Source: Nepenthes gracilis
Lineage: Eukaryota > Streptophyta > Magnoliopsida > Caryophyllales > Nepenthaceae
NCBI GenBank assembly: GCA_033239525.1
Contig: BSYO01000004.1
Span: 25,892,037 to 25,956,036 of the forward strand
DNA: 64,000 nucleotides
Direction: 5' to 3'
Below the pieces are notes generated by a model. It searched no databases and was not told the origin of the DNA. It worked only from the letters and a program-made list of their open reading frames with translations. The translations under genes were made by a program, and so were the position numbers. Positions 11,231-23,400 of this stretch are shown piece by piece (position 1 is the first letter of the stretch; every line of letters begins with the position of its first letter).

Positions 11231-11284
11231 ATGTGTTAAATGGGTTGTGCTTGGCACGATTCATGGTGGACAGTATTAAGTCGT
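11231..11284. other. Loop of the hAT palindrome
   Basis: A short segment including GGGTTGTGCTTGGCACGATT separates the paired arms. Its GC-rich character resembles the outer edge of the right arm at 13.7-13.9 kb (for example GGGCCGTTTAGCC), as expected for sub-terminal hAT sequence. Confidence 0.5.
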
Positions 11285-13700
11285 GTTTAGTACAGCCCAA
11301 CACTTCGAATTGTGCTAGGCCACACAATAGGCAAATGGCTTGCAAATTTTTTTTTACCTGAACAATCATGTGACCGTTTGGGAGAGGGGGAGCTAGGGGG
11401 GGAGGACAGAGTGTGCCTCCTAATTTATTTTAAAAAATTAAATATTAAAAAAATCTATTTATATTCCTCCCCCCCCCCCCCCCCCCCACACAGCACTCTC
11501 TTTAGTCCCTGTCTACTTTCTTACAATATAAAGTGGTATTAAAGTAATACTTACTAATATATTTATATTAATTTTTATCCATAATTTATATATTAATATT
11601 ATCAATTTATCATTTTATAAATTACTTATTAATCATGGAATATAATTTTTCTAGCTTTGATAGTGAGGGAATATGGAAAATTTATTTTGATACTCTGATA
11701 CTGTTTATATCGGATAAATACACTGATAGTGGTTTTGAAATACTAGAATCACAATCTAGTTCTATCGAAGATATCATTGCCACTTCTTTTAGTTCTGGCC
11801 TCTCCACTAAAAAACATGACATAAAATTTAATATTTTTTTAACTAGTGATATTTGGTCATTAAGTAATAATTTACCTTATATTTGTATTATAGCATATTG
11901 GAATTTTGAAAATTAAAAATTATAAAAAAGAAGTATTGGTTTTGAAGTTTTTGAGCACCCACACATTACTTTTGTAATTTTTAAAATAATTAATGCTATC
12001 ATAAATGAACTTGAAATATTTAATTGGATTTTTTTTATTATTTTTGACAATACTTTAAGTAATAATTCTGCTATTTTTTTATTTAAAATATATATGTTTT
12101 TAATTTTAAATGGTGAATTATTTTACATAAGATGTGTATGTCATATTATTAACCTTTGTATTAATGATGCTTTATAGTTTATTTCTTATTATGTGGAAAA
12201 AATAAAGAATATTATTCTATTTGTTAGAACATCTTTTTTCGGCAGTAACAATTCAAGATATTATGTAGACAAAATAAGTTGAGCTACAAAAGGTGAAGAT
12301 TGACTGTCCAACAAGATGAAACTCGACGTACCAAATGTTGGAGATCATGTATCTTTTTCGTTTTGTTTTAACCAACTTCCACAATGTAAATATCCCAACG
12401 GCTGAGCTGATTACAGGTATTTATTGGAAGATAGTTGAAACGATTAAACAAATTTAGAAACATTTTATTGTGTTACGAACAAGCTTGCAAGTGCCATTAC
12501 ACAATCCAAAATCTATTATTAAGTCAATTGTTGGCATTTACTGACATCATTGCACCTTTTCGAGATGATTATGATTTTTGTCAAATAATACCGACGATTG
12601 TCAAATAATATCGAAGATGGAGATAAATATATTATATAAAATTTAAATAAGTAATTTTAAGTAAATATTAAAATTATATAAAATAGCATATTTACTAATG
12701 TTATATTTAACTATTTTTTTGTAAAGATTTTTAAAATATTGTAGAATTCCTCTAATTCTAGCTTGCCTTACCACAATTATGGACCCTTGCATAAATTTAC
12801 TTGGGGTAAACATATATTTTAAAGAATTTTATAACAATATGAGGGATGAATGATAGTACGGAAGAAATGAAATCCCGCCTATCACAACTTGTATTCAATG
12901 CGCAGGTTACATGTAGCATAGTCAATACTAGAATCGTCCACTCCAATAATAGGAGTAATAGCAGAAGTGACCAGCAATATTCGCTTTTGTTGGTACGGGC
13001 TTGATACAGAACATAGTCGGTTTGTGAAAATACAATACAGGCTGAACTTCTTCATTACTTACATTTGGATCATGTTTCTAACATCACAAGTAACAGTTTG
13101 TAGTTTATATTTTGTATTGGTGGAAGGCCAACAAGCATAGATTTTTCGTGCTCACATCAATGATATAGTGCAATATCATTGGAGTCAATTTTTAGTTTTA
13201 GGGGATCAAATAGTTGACAAAGAAAGAAGTAGGATAACACCAAAGATTGTAAAAATGTACATCTTTTTTAAGAATTGGTTGGACATAAAAGATTGTATCG
13301 GAAATTAAATCATTTTTAGTTCTAATGAAAAGGACTCTGAAAGTAGTAGCAGTGTAAATTTAAGTGAGGCATAAAAGTAATCGGGTTATTATTAGATGTA
13401 TGTTTTCTACTTTTTATATAAAAAATATTCAATAAAATAAATAAAATATGATGTATTTTTTATAATATTTTGTATAATTTTATTTTTAATATTTTGTGTT
13501 TGTTTGGAACATCCATGCTTGACCTGTGCATGATATGCATATGAACGTATTTAAAGTAGAATATTTGCACCTGAGTTGTGCTTGATCCGCATATGTGTGT
13601 CGTTTATCTAGAATGCTTGCTCATGATGTGTGACTAAGCAGTATACATGCGTTGGGACGTTGCCTTCATGCTAAAGCTTTTGTGCCTGATTCATGTATAT
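11285..13700 (+). mobile_element. Decayed hAT transposon, right arm copy
   Basis: Reading outward from the centre, the first ORF starts MEYNFSSFDSEGIWK at 11635 and runs 93 codons, with FLTSDIWSLSNNLPYICIIA, the region around the first catalytic aspartate. It is then broken. At about 12,295 comes DCPTR followed by NSTYQMLEIM, a hallmark hAT segment. At 12.77-12.85 kb follow a TIMDP-like segment and FYNNMRDE. At 13.1-13.3 kb the dimerisation region survives (FFKNWLDIKDCIGN). The N-terminal segment present in the left copy is missing. The outer edge at 13.7-13.9 kb is GGCC-rich sub-terminal sequence. Confidence 0.75.
11469..11487. repeat. Poly-C tract
   Basis: Nineteen consecutive C at the 5' side of the right hAT copy, preceded by CCT. 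The left arm has no equivalent run, so it expanded after the duplication. Length may be unreliable in assembly. Confidence 0.85.
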
Positions 13701-13911
13701 ACAATGCACATGGGTTTCACTGGGCCGTTTAGCCGCGTGTTTTTGAATTTTGGCCTCATTTTTAAATATGGGCCGTCCGTGATAACCTTGATGCACATGT
13801 CCCATAGGTGCAATTGGCCTAACACAATGCAGGTCATGTGTTGTATCAAACACAACACGTTTACATCTAGTGGCCTGAATAAATGGGCCATGCTGGCCTG
13901 ACATGCCCTTT

Positions 13912-14370
13912 AACACCAATAACTTTCATGACACTTTAACTAATGAAATTTTTCAGATGTTATACTTGATCATGTCGGTTGAGTACTTGAATTAGTTCCT
14001 CAATGTGAGTCAAATCCTTCTCAAACTAAAAAGATCATATTTTTTAATATGGGATGCATCATATACACATTCCTTACCATTGTAACATGGATAACATCAT
14101 GAATTTAAGGTTGAGCAAGAGGCAATGCTATTCTACAAGCTACTTCAAATCTTCTCCAAAATCTTGACAAGACAAATGAACCTTAGGCTTAACTTGGCAT
14201 TGTATTGTACTCAAATTGCTTCACTCCTTTGGAAGGACTCTGAGAAATACAAAATCTCCAACCTTGAAATGTAGATCACTTTCTTGTGTTATCACAGGCA
14301 CATCTCATTTAATACCAATAACTTCCATAACACTTTAACTAATGAAATTTCTTTACACGTAATACTTGTG
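13912..14370. repeat. Direct repeat flanking the inverted Gypsy relic
   Basis: About 60 bp containing CACTTTAACTAATGAAATTT occurs at 13912-13970 and again at 14308-14370, on both sides of the Gypsy relic. It may be a local duplication or the remains of an insertion. Confidence 0.65.
14040..14300 (-). pseudogene. Gypsy integrase C-terminal relic, inverted copy
   Basis: The minus strand repeats the block at 6600-6885 with roughly four in five bases alike by eye, including the run ATGGTAAGGAATGTGTATATG. It encodes FKVGDFVF-like sense (here HFKVGDFVFLRV) with stops. Its presence outside the right hAT arm shows that the duplication included flanking sequence. Confidence 0.75.
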
Positions 14371-15119
14371 GTCAGTTGTGTTTATTAATTGTCATATTTT
14401 ATATTTAGTTAAATTATGAGTTTATAATTGCTATTAGAAATATTTGTCATGTCTTTCGTATTCAATTATTAGCTTTAACATTTTTTACAACAATTTACTG
14501 CATACATATTTTATAAATAGGCTCATCACTTCCATCAGACTTGCGCTTGTTCCTGGGCCTTGTGCCTTGTGCTTAGGTCCCATGCACCCTTTGCACCTCG
14601 ATGTGCCTTCAGCAACACTACTCACAAAGGCTCCTTAGGCACACTTAGCTCAAGTTACCTGATGCAAAATTCTCTTGACATATTTTGCTTAAGAAAAAGT
14701 CAAGCAACCTTCATGTAAAACTCGTTGGGCAATTTCAGCTCAAGCGAAGCTCAAATGAAATAAAATTCCCCTTATAGAGCTCTGGTCATATTCCCAAGCT
14801 TGAGCATTCCTAAGTAGAACCCCCCAAATTATGCAAATTACTCAAATTTCTACATACATACATGTAATGGAACCTTAAGGTACCCCAAATATGCATTACC
14901 TATAACCCGAAATGGAACATTATGATATTTTTGAGGAAAAGTTATTTGATTGTGGTTAGAGGTAATACAGAGAACAATACAATTTTGCAAGTTAAAACTA
15001 AACAGTGTGGAATGGAGGAGGAATTTTGTTTGCAGAATGTAGTGGAATCTAGGGCTTTTTCCTTGTTGCTATTGTGTTGAAATGTAAAAATGGGGAAATG
15101 AATCCATAGTCGCATGAAA
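14371..15119. other. Intergenic, no gene seen
   Basis: AT-rich, with small frames at 14444-14638 (plus) and 14942-15178 (minus) that lack recognisable features. Confidence 0.4.
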
Positions 15120-15430
15120 TGTGGTAGGTGCTTTGATGAAAATATCAATATTAATATCGGGCATATCGGATAATACATATTAGTATTAGATATATTGGAC
15201 TAAAAAAATCTTAAAATAATAAGTTGTCAGATCTGTATTAGCCAATATATTGGATGTATCAGTCATATTAGTCAATATTTTGAATATCGGTTGATATATC
15301 GGTTTTATTGGTTAATGCAGAAATGTATCGTGATATTATTGTAGCATCAGAAAATATTACTATCAGGACCTTTTGATGCCGATATATATAAACCAAAATA
15401 TATTGTATTAGTCGATATTTCTATCAATGG
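15120..15430. repeat. Dispersed ATATCGG-rich repeat, copy 1
   Basis: This segment is full of ATATCGG, GATATT and CCAATATAT motifs and is related in inverted orientation to 23405-23640, inside intron 6 of the ADIP-like gene. Shared signals include ATTGATAC-type words and an edge near CAATGGG/CATGGG. It could be a MITE family; terminal repeats were not proven. Confidence 0.45.
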
Positions 15431-16150
15431 GTAGGTAGATTAATTAGGGATCAAAGGTATCTTAGTGATGGGCTATCCTTTTGCATAGGACATTGTCTCG
15501 GATTTGATCCTTGTCAACTCTCACTCCTTTGACGACCTATCCAGAAGAAAGGAAAATTGGAGTGGTTAGTTGTGGGTACTTCATTTGGGATAGGATTACC
15601 CACTGGTTTCCTCTCGGGACTCTATGCTGGAACCACTGGTGGTCTTTCCATCTCCCTTTTTTGTTGTTGCAATTAAGCTAGAATCTCAGTGTTGTCAGTG
15701 ACTAGGCATCCTCAAGGTGCCAGGACCTACCTCGCAATGCCTCAGGCCTAGTTTTTTCTGATAAAGTAATTCTGTCACACAATTGTTAATTAAGATCCAA
15801 ATTACAAAATTAAGGATTTAATCCAACAAAGAAGCTTTGTATTATTATATATGCATGGGAACTTACTAAAAAGTGATATAGGCTAATATATGCATAATAA
15901 GCTATATTTCCATAAATTGAAGTAACAAAAATAATCTCTGCTCAATCAATTTCCAGGGCATCATCACCTTCATCAGCATCCTGTAATCTTCACCTGTCAC
16001 TCTCCTGTTCTTCAGTTTCTTTTGAATACTAAAACCATTGAGTGAGCAGATTTCAGGGGTAAAGAGGGGGAGAGACGGAATGAGACATATTATCAGCATG
16101 ATAAAAAGGAATAAGAACAACACCCAAGAGAGATTCCAAAACAATAACAT
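15431..16150. other. Intergenic, no gene seen
   Basis: No supported gene. A stretch at about 15,585-15,660 reads as a glycine-rich hydrophobic peptide but is short and isolated. Confidence 0.35.
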
Positions 16151-16153
16151 GGA

Positions 16154-16500
16154 TCAAAAAGAAGCTAGCGATTGCACACGAGAGTAAGAGACAGTGTATG
16201 TGTGTAAAGAAACAAGTGATTCAAAAAAATGGATAGAATGAATAAGCAAGAAACGGGAACCTAAGGGGAAAAAAGTGGATAGAGAATTGAAGAAACAAAT
16301 CTTTACTAAACAAGAGAGATAGGGAGGGAGAGAGAGATCGAAGCAAACTCCTATACTAATAGAGATATAGGAGAAGGAAAGAGAACCAAAAAGAAGCAGA
16401 GAGAATTGCAAGGAGAGAGAATCAGAGGAAGAGAAATAAACTATAAAAATTGAAGGCAGGCTCTTGAAAAGTTGGTGAGTTCTTTGTTCTCTTCCTCCAT
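16154..16500 (+). promoter_or_regulatory. GA-rich stretch with CTATAAAAA, possible 5' region of the ADIP-like gene
   Basis: A strongly purine-rich tract (AGAGAGAG) is followed by CTATAAAAATT at about 16440 and a donor-like TTGGTGAGT at about 16475. This could be a promoter with a non-coding first exon. No N-terminal coding exon was found between here and 17433, so the link is weak. Confidence 0.25.
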
Positions 16501-17432
16501 TTTTCTAGTTTGTTGGCTGCAGAATCAAGCTAGGGCAGACATTGTTTTCAACCTTTGCACAAGAATATGTGGAGAATGAGTTACCTGGTGAAGACTGGAC
16601 CTTTACTGTGCAACAACCAGACTCCCTCTGCTTTTCTCTAATACCCATTCTTTCCCCTTTTTGTGTTGTGCCTTACGCGGGAGGATGCTATGTTGACTTC
16701 AAACAGGATCTCCAATGAATTTACCTGTGATCTTTAAAGAACCTGCAGTTCATAGTGAGATCAGTATTATGGAAAACTAGTGCTACCTGCTTATGTTTAG
16801 ATTGTATCATCCTTCTGCATTCTCAGCCCTCAACATGAAGAAAAGAAGGGCGGAATGACAGGTAGCTGACAATTATGTGATTTGTCTCATTTTATTCAGT
16901 CATTGAACTTCTTAACCTGGAAATTGTCTCTTTGCTGTGCAGCATAAGAGAATGGTTTATGTAGCTTTACCCAAAATGGTTTAGTCTCATGGTTAACATA
17001 AATTTTGTGAAAATTCAATGCAAGTTCTCATGATCTTTTATCTTGTTCTGTTTGAGACTTTGGTTGCTTGGAGTCATTCTGTTCGCCGACAATTGGGACA
17101 TGATTCACTTTTTTTAATATCCCCTCCTTTTGTTCTTCGGGTTTATCTCATATTTCATATCTTGTTTGTCTCCTGATCTGATTCTGCTTGGGCACCTGCA
17201 TTTTTGGCAGAGTTATATCAGTTGGATTTCGGCACAAATATTGTGATTTTTCCTTCTCAATTATATTTTGGAGTTTGAGCGTGTCCAATTACTAGTTTCA
17301 TTTGACTTGTGTTGATGGCAATCCAACAGTGTCATTGAGAATTCCCCCTCTTATATTCTCCTTGCCTTTCCACCTAAATTCTCTCTTCTTTGGTGTCCTG
17401 TTCCCCTTTTACTTACGGTTTTCATGTTATAG

Positions 17433-20400
17433 ACTTCTATCAGACATATCAAGGTTGGAGGCAAAAGTTGAGAGACTTGAATCACAGTTAGCAGCAAAAG
17501 ATAGAGAGATTGCAACAATTACTCGATTGGTTAGACTTCTATTACGTAACACCACTAATTGGGGTAGCACTACATGTCTATTATTCTTGCTTCTTGTTTT
17601 GTTAGTTCTAATGAGAGTGGTCTGTGATTAGGAAGCTAAAGCTACAACTGCCTTTAAGGCCCAAATTGAGAAATTGCAGCAGGAGAGAGATGAATTTCAA
17701 AGGATGGTTATTGGTAATCAGGTTTGTTGTCTTCTTTTCCCTTCTTCCTAGCCCGAAATTTTGTGTAACTTGTATATGCTGATGCTGTGATTTTTTTTTT
17801 TTTTTTCATGCCACAAAAGCAAGTGAGGACTCAACAGATACACGAAATGAAGAAAAAGGAAAAGGAGTACATAAAACTGCAGGTAGAATTGCTGATCTAT
17901 ATTTTAGAATGCTTTTCTTGTGGTAATTGAAGAATACATGCATTATGCATCATTAAAATGGAAAGATAATTCAGTTTTTGTTATACTAACAGGAGAGACT
18001 TAACCAAGTTTTGAATGAAAAGAAGAAGGAATCTAGATCTGGCATGGAGATAATGAATCTACTGCAGGTATCGAGAAACCGATCATCAGTGTTAAATTTC
18101 TTTTTCTGTGTTAGGTGCTGTTTTTGGCTATCTAAACACTTCTGCTATCTACGCAGAAAGAAGGGCGGCAGCGTGGAACTTGGAATGGAAAGAAGGCAGA
18201 TAATGACTTCTACAAAAAGATTGTATGTAGAATGGTTGATTTGTTTAACATGTTTCTACCATTTGACTACCTCATCTTTCACTATGTGTGATGAATAGGT
18301 GGATGCTTATGAAGCAAAAAATCAAGAACTGATTCAAGAAAACAATGATTTGAGGGCCTTACTGAGATCAATGCAGGTTGGTATCGGTTATAATAATGCT
18401 GTCCTGATTATTTTCTTGTGTTTTATTCAATTGTTAGCCCTATTTGAGGCTGTTCGAAGATCACCTTACTATTGTTTTAGAACTTAGGCTTATACACTCT
18501 AATTAGCTTTTTGCTTGATAAATTAATAAACTCATTGGATTTGATGAAATGATGCAACTTTGCCAGAATAAGATTCATAACCAACACAAACAACATTTAT
18601 AACCTACACAAACAACGTCAACAGTGCCTCAAGTCCTAGATGGGTGAATGAATCATTTTCTGGCATTTATCTGGATGTAGGCTCTATCACTGGAAGTGAC
18701 AAAACAGTCAAATCCATTTTACTATTGTTGAAATAAGAATTTTCACAAAAAAAGAGTGGTGAGGTGAATGTTGAACATGGGAGACCAAAAGGGCTTGCTC
18801 CCCAAGTAAAACAGATGTAAAAGAAAAGAAAAGAAAAGAGAAAAGATGTGCTGGAAATGCCGATGAATATTCAGCAACATGGGGGGAGCACAATTGCACT
18901 TTACTCACTTTGTCATTTTTGTTATTCAGAGGGGAGTAGCTCCCCACGATTAAGTGACTACTAGAAGACAATGTGGCAAGGGGAGGGTGTAATGTAACTC
19001 TCTTTACTAAAGTGGCTCTTGGCCACTGCACAGCCTTTTTCCAGGTACATACCACCACATAATTTCCTTATTTCCTGTCACACCCAGATCATTAACATAA
19101 ATTTTAGCCAAATAATCTAGACCACAACCCTGCAATATAATTAGTGAATCATGGCAATATTATTTAACCACATAATATCATGGCAACAACCTCACGAAGA
19201 TACCACCATCAATTAAGAATACATGAAACTAGAGTGATGTCCCAGTCCTTGGTAGTGCCATATCAATTTTACATACCAAAATGTTTCCAAATACCAAACT
19301 GTTTTCCAACCACAATTACAAGATACATACCCAGGAGACAACAATAAAATTCATCATTTTTCTGCGATCTTCCACGGTTAACACTCACCGGTCCAAAAGT
19401 TCCATGAAGACCAAGCTTGCTAATCTAAAAATGGGAAAACAATGTGAGTTAAAAATTCAGCAAGTAATTGTGAGACATAATAATAATATGTTCATCAAAA
19501 TATGCAAAGGAATAAATGAACTAAAGGCTGGTGATAACCTTGCCAACTAAAGTAAATACATGAAGGTTGAATTACATTCTACCCCATAAACTAGAGCTAT
19601 GGTTCACTATTTAAACTAGTGGATAGGCTGTCTATGTGTCATCTCTATAGACAGGCCCTTGCCCACTATTATTACCCATGGATGAGCCTTATACTACCTT
19701 ATTTTAGTATATTGTAATGTGTCATAATATACATACTTTCTATTAATTCTTTGTGATGGTTTATTTTGAAAGAAATGTGGAAAAACATCTATGAAACAGC
19801 ATCTTTCCACAAATTGGAAACAATGCGAACTTTTTATGAACTTGGGCATAGAGATTTGGCATGGTTTTTAAGAAGTCTTAGACATGCAAGAGGATTCATC
19901 AAAGAATTTCAGCATTTTTCATAAACATGAATAATATGCTTCAAAATCTGAGAAAAATAGTAAATAATGGGTACGCAAGTGGAACATCAAAAGGACCATA
20001 GATGAACACGTGCATGAAGAGGACATCAAAATTCGCATTGCATTAAGGATTGCTCCAAAATTCGCATCCTTCTTCTCCTTCTTTCTTCTTCTCCTCTTTT
20101 TCTTTCTTTTATTTCATTTCACATAAAATGAGCTGAAAAGTAACTAAACCCATTTTTGTACATAGAGTGGCGCACGTGTGCCTGTTGTGTGCTCATCAGA
20201 CGTGGGGCTAATAACAAGTGTCACTTGTGTGCTCTCTCATGTGCGACCTCAGGTGCCAAGTTTTTGGAATTGACGTATGAGCGCTGTCATGTGTGCATCA
20301 GGCGTGGCCTCTACGACTAGGCACACACGAGCTTCCTTCTTGCGCAACTCAGACTCCCCTCTACCGATTTCTATGCAAGAGCGCATATCATGCACCCATT

Positions 20401-23400
20401 AGGCGCTAACTCAACAATCTAATATTTAGAGCCTCGTTTTAACCCACAATTATCCTTAATAAATTTGCTCAATCATTTTAATTCAAACATCTTATTATAT
20501 TTTAATATTTGAATTTCACATATCGATTGTTACTTACTGGGAAAAAAATACATTCTTGCAAATAAATTTCGTGGAGCATTGTGACATGCAAATGAGCATA
20601 TTGAGGTCTAGTTCATGCTGCAAACTGTCAAGTTCTGCAAAACACCAGAATGCCGTAACCTGGTTTTCTATATCATGAACCATCTTTGTTATAAGACTTG
20701 TCTTCAGTGGCAAATTATGAGTATTGATGAGGTCTCAGCTTAGCTGGAGTGCTGATTGGGGAGGGAACATCCAGGTGGTGATCTGCAAGCTTGCATGGAT
20801 ATACAATCAGAGAAAAAATGTCAGCAATCTTTCGGGAGGTTACTTACCAAAAAAAAATCTTTCGGGAGGTGACCTCGTGAAGGCCTGTGAAGTTAGAGTC
20901 TATTATATGAAAGAGGGAAGCAGGATGGAGGAGCAGAGGGAATAGGAAGTGTAATGAATGTTTCCACAAGGGTATATATAGTGCTGTGGATGATGTCACC
21001 TGCAATAGCCAAAAAGTCAAACTTTCCTCTGAGGATTCTAGACGCTCCATGTCAGTCCTTCTAGTATAAGGATTTATAAGAATGACATCAGGCTGCTGTT
21101 GGCCTCTGGATTGGTTGGGCTGAAGGGACTTGGGCAATGTCAATCTTATGGTTGATGTGTTTAGTCCTATATCAAGTATGTCCGGGCAACTGTGCTTCAT
21201 TTTCTGTATGAATTGTCTAGGAGTAGCTATTAACCCTTAGCATTAGAAGATTGCATGATCTAATAAACCATGATGATATTAGAGTGTTCTTTGATTCCTA
21301 TTGCACAGAGGATCATCAACATCTGTTTTTTTAACATATATTTGCTCATATAGTCCTCATGCTTTGATAGATTGAAAAACATGAAACCCAGTGGCTTATG
21401 GTTACTGGAGCAGTCTGCTTTGGTAGGTGGAGTCAACTACCGCTACAGCCCTACTTGTGATGACATCAACTGCTAGAGAGGCTTTCATCAGCAGAACACT
21501 GAAATTTTTTTTTTCAGGGTTTTGCCATTATTTGAATGGTAATTTCTAGGGTCTTCTCCTCTCTTGTATAAAGTTAAAATGGAAAGGAGCTGGATTAAGT
21601 AAAAACTCTGCTGGAGGAAGAGACCATGTGATTTCTAGAGTTTCACTATGTCTTAGATTTTATGTTTCCTTATTGTAATATAGCATTGAAATTAGATTCT
21701 ATTTCCTAGAAGAATTCCGGTTTGTCATCGAGTAGATCTTTTTTATAGGTTTAGGTTCGTATTTAGAAGAGTTTCATCATGTTTTAGCCTGTTTTATGTT
21801 TCCTTATTGCATTACAGCATTGCATTTAGATTCTATTTCCTAGAAGAACACTAGTTTGGCATCCAGTGCCTATCTTTTTATGTGATTCACACGTTGATGA
21901 ATATTGACAGTCCTTTGAGTATTTTCTATCCTCTCCCTCTGATTTCTCTTTAAGTTGTCTTTACACCTCTTTTCAATTCTTCCCTCTGTTTTCCCTTCTT
22001 CACCACTGCTCTTGGCAATTTGGATTGCTGCTTCGCTTTGCTGATTTCCAATTCCCTTAACTGTCCTTTTTGGCCCTAAAGGTGTAGCGGGGACCTAAAA
22101 TCTCTTGGGCATGTATTCTAACACAGCTGAATAACTCATTTTACAAACAGGCCTGTTTCTCAGCTAGCCCAAGAACACAGCAAGCACAGTTGAGTACCAA
22201 ACCATATTTTTTGTCCTGCATGTGTGATCTCGTATCTAATTAAAGTGCTAGTATCTGCCAATCCAGATTACATTCTCCAGTTTAGTCATGCTACTTTGTC
22301 ATCTTAGGCCTTTTATTTGGAGCAGTTTGCTACAATTTTTCTCGGGAAGAAAAATCAAAGAAGGGAAAACAATAAAAAAGAAAGGGAAAAAAGTAATTCA
22401 AATAATAAAAGGTTTGAGTGGAAGGAAAAACACAGAATGGCAAAAAATAATTAAAAAGAAGTCAGAAAGATGTAAGACTGTAAAAAAAAAAGAAACTTCT
22501 TCTCGTGACCCAGAATATCAAACTTTATCAGTAGTATCCATGATGAGATGTATCCTATCACAGCTGATGTACTGTACTAGTTTTTTATAAATATGTTTTA
22601 CAAGGTATTTTCATGGGTGTGTTCAGTTTTGTTCTGTGGAGAGGCTATTCATGCAATGAATGCTGTTAAATGACGGAATATTGCGATTGTTGTCAAACGG
22701 AAATGTCTCCTGCGACCTCAGTGAAGTGCCCAGAAGAAAGATGAAGTTATTATCGAATTCCAACACCAATCCTATTACACAGAAAACTCTTTTTTGCCTA
22801 AAATCATTGAGTTCCAATATGAGTCATCTGATCAATGTGCTTATTTCAACAAAAAAATTGGATACTCTCTGTCAATGCATTTATGAATTCATGAGTATTC
22901 TTCAAGGATTCAAGAAGTTGAATGAATTTTTAAGCTTGAAAAAAAAAAAAAAATTCATGACAAGCTTCAGTTCAGAATCAAATGAAGAGCAAGATTTTTA
23001 TGTCCAAGAGTGTCCAGAAAGAGTCGGTTGTTTTGCTTGACGAATTAGGAAAGTTTAAAGTTGAAGGAAACCACTTCTTGTCAATATTACTGATATTATT
23101 GCTAATACTGGGCTTAGTAAAAACCTAACATTGGAAGAAGTGCTAAGAGGCGCAAAAAAGTTTTCAAGCAATTTGAGAAGTCCTGTGTCTTAAAATTGTG
23201 TTCTGCCAAGATCAGCTCAAGCTTCCAATCAAGAGAAAGGATTTGAAGAAGGTAAATGTTATTGATCCATCTTGCTTACTGCCTCGACATTATATAAAGG
23301 TTTTTTTTTGGTAAGTAACATTATATAAAATTGCTTGAGTGTCAAATGTGGACTTCATTATTCATGATGTCTCTGTTTGTTATAACCATTAGTTATCATT

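Larger units (their letters stand above)
6600..14310. repeat. Large imperfect inverted duplication (hAT plus flanking Gypsy relic)
   Basis: Matching inverted blocks found by eye: 6600-6885 with 14040-14300; 6900-7110 with 13510-13690; 7500-7900 with 12790-13140; 8040-8450 with 12170-12620; 10020-10200 with 11845-12030; 10640-10740 with 11715-11815; 10930-11160 with 11345-11550; 11165-11230 with 11285-11350. The axis is near 11.26 kb, leaving a loop of perhaps 50-60 bp. The left arm is longer because of a solo LTR at 8586-10005 and because the right arm lacks a transposase N-terminal segment. Arms are clearly diverged, so this is not a recent event or an assembly mirror. Confidence 0.85.

Noticed and set aside
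15585..15660. Hydrophobic glycine-rich peptide sense (GTSFGIGLPTGFLSGLYAG)
   Set aside because: About 25 codons with no context; chance cannot be excluded.
17302..17432. An open frame extends the first ADIP-like exon upstream to an ATG at 17302
   Set aside because: The extension is pyrimidine-rich, reads like the end of an intron and is directly followed by an AG acceptor at 17431-17432; the protein family has a different sequence before LLSDIS.
18708..19058. A 116-codon minus-strand ORF in intron 6
   Set aside because: No motif, low-complexity segments and no splice or promoter support.
20844..21200. A minus-strand promoter-like stretch (CACTATATATACCC near 20979) with a 118-codon frame
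   Set aside because: The TATA is attractive, but the frame has no recognisable product, contains the retroposed tail and lies inside an intron; recorded only as a possibility.
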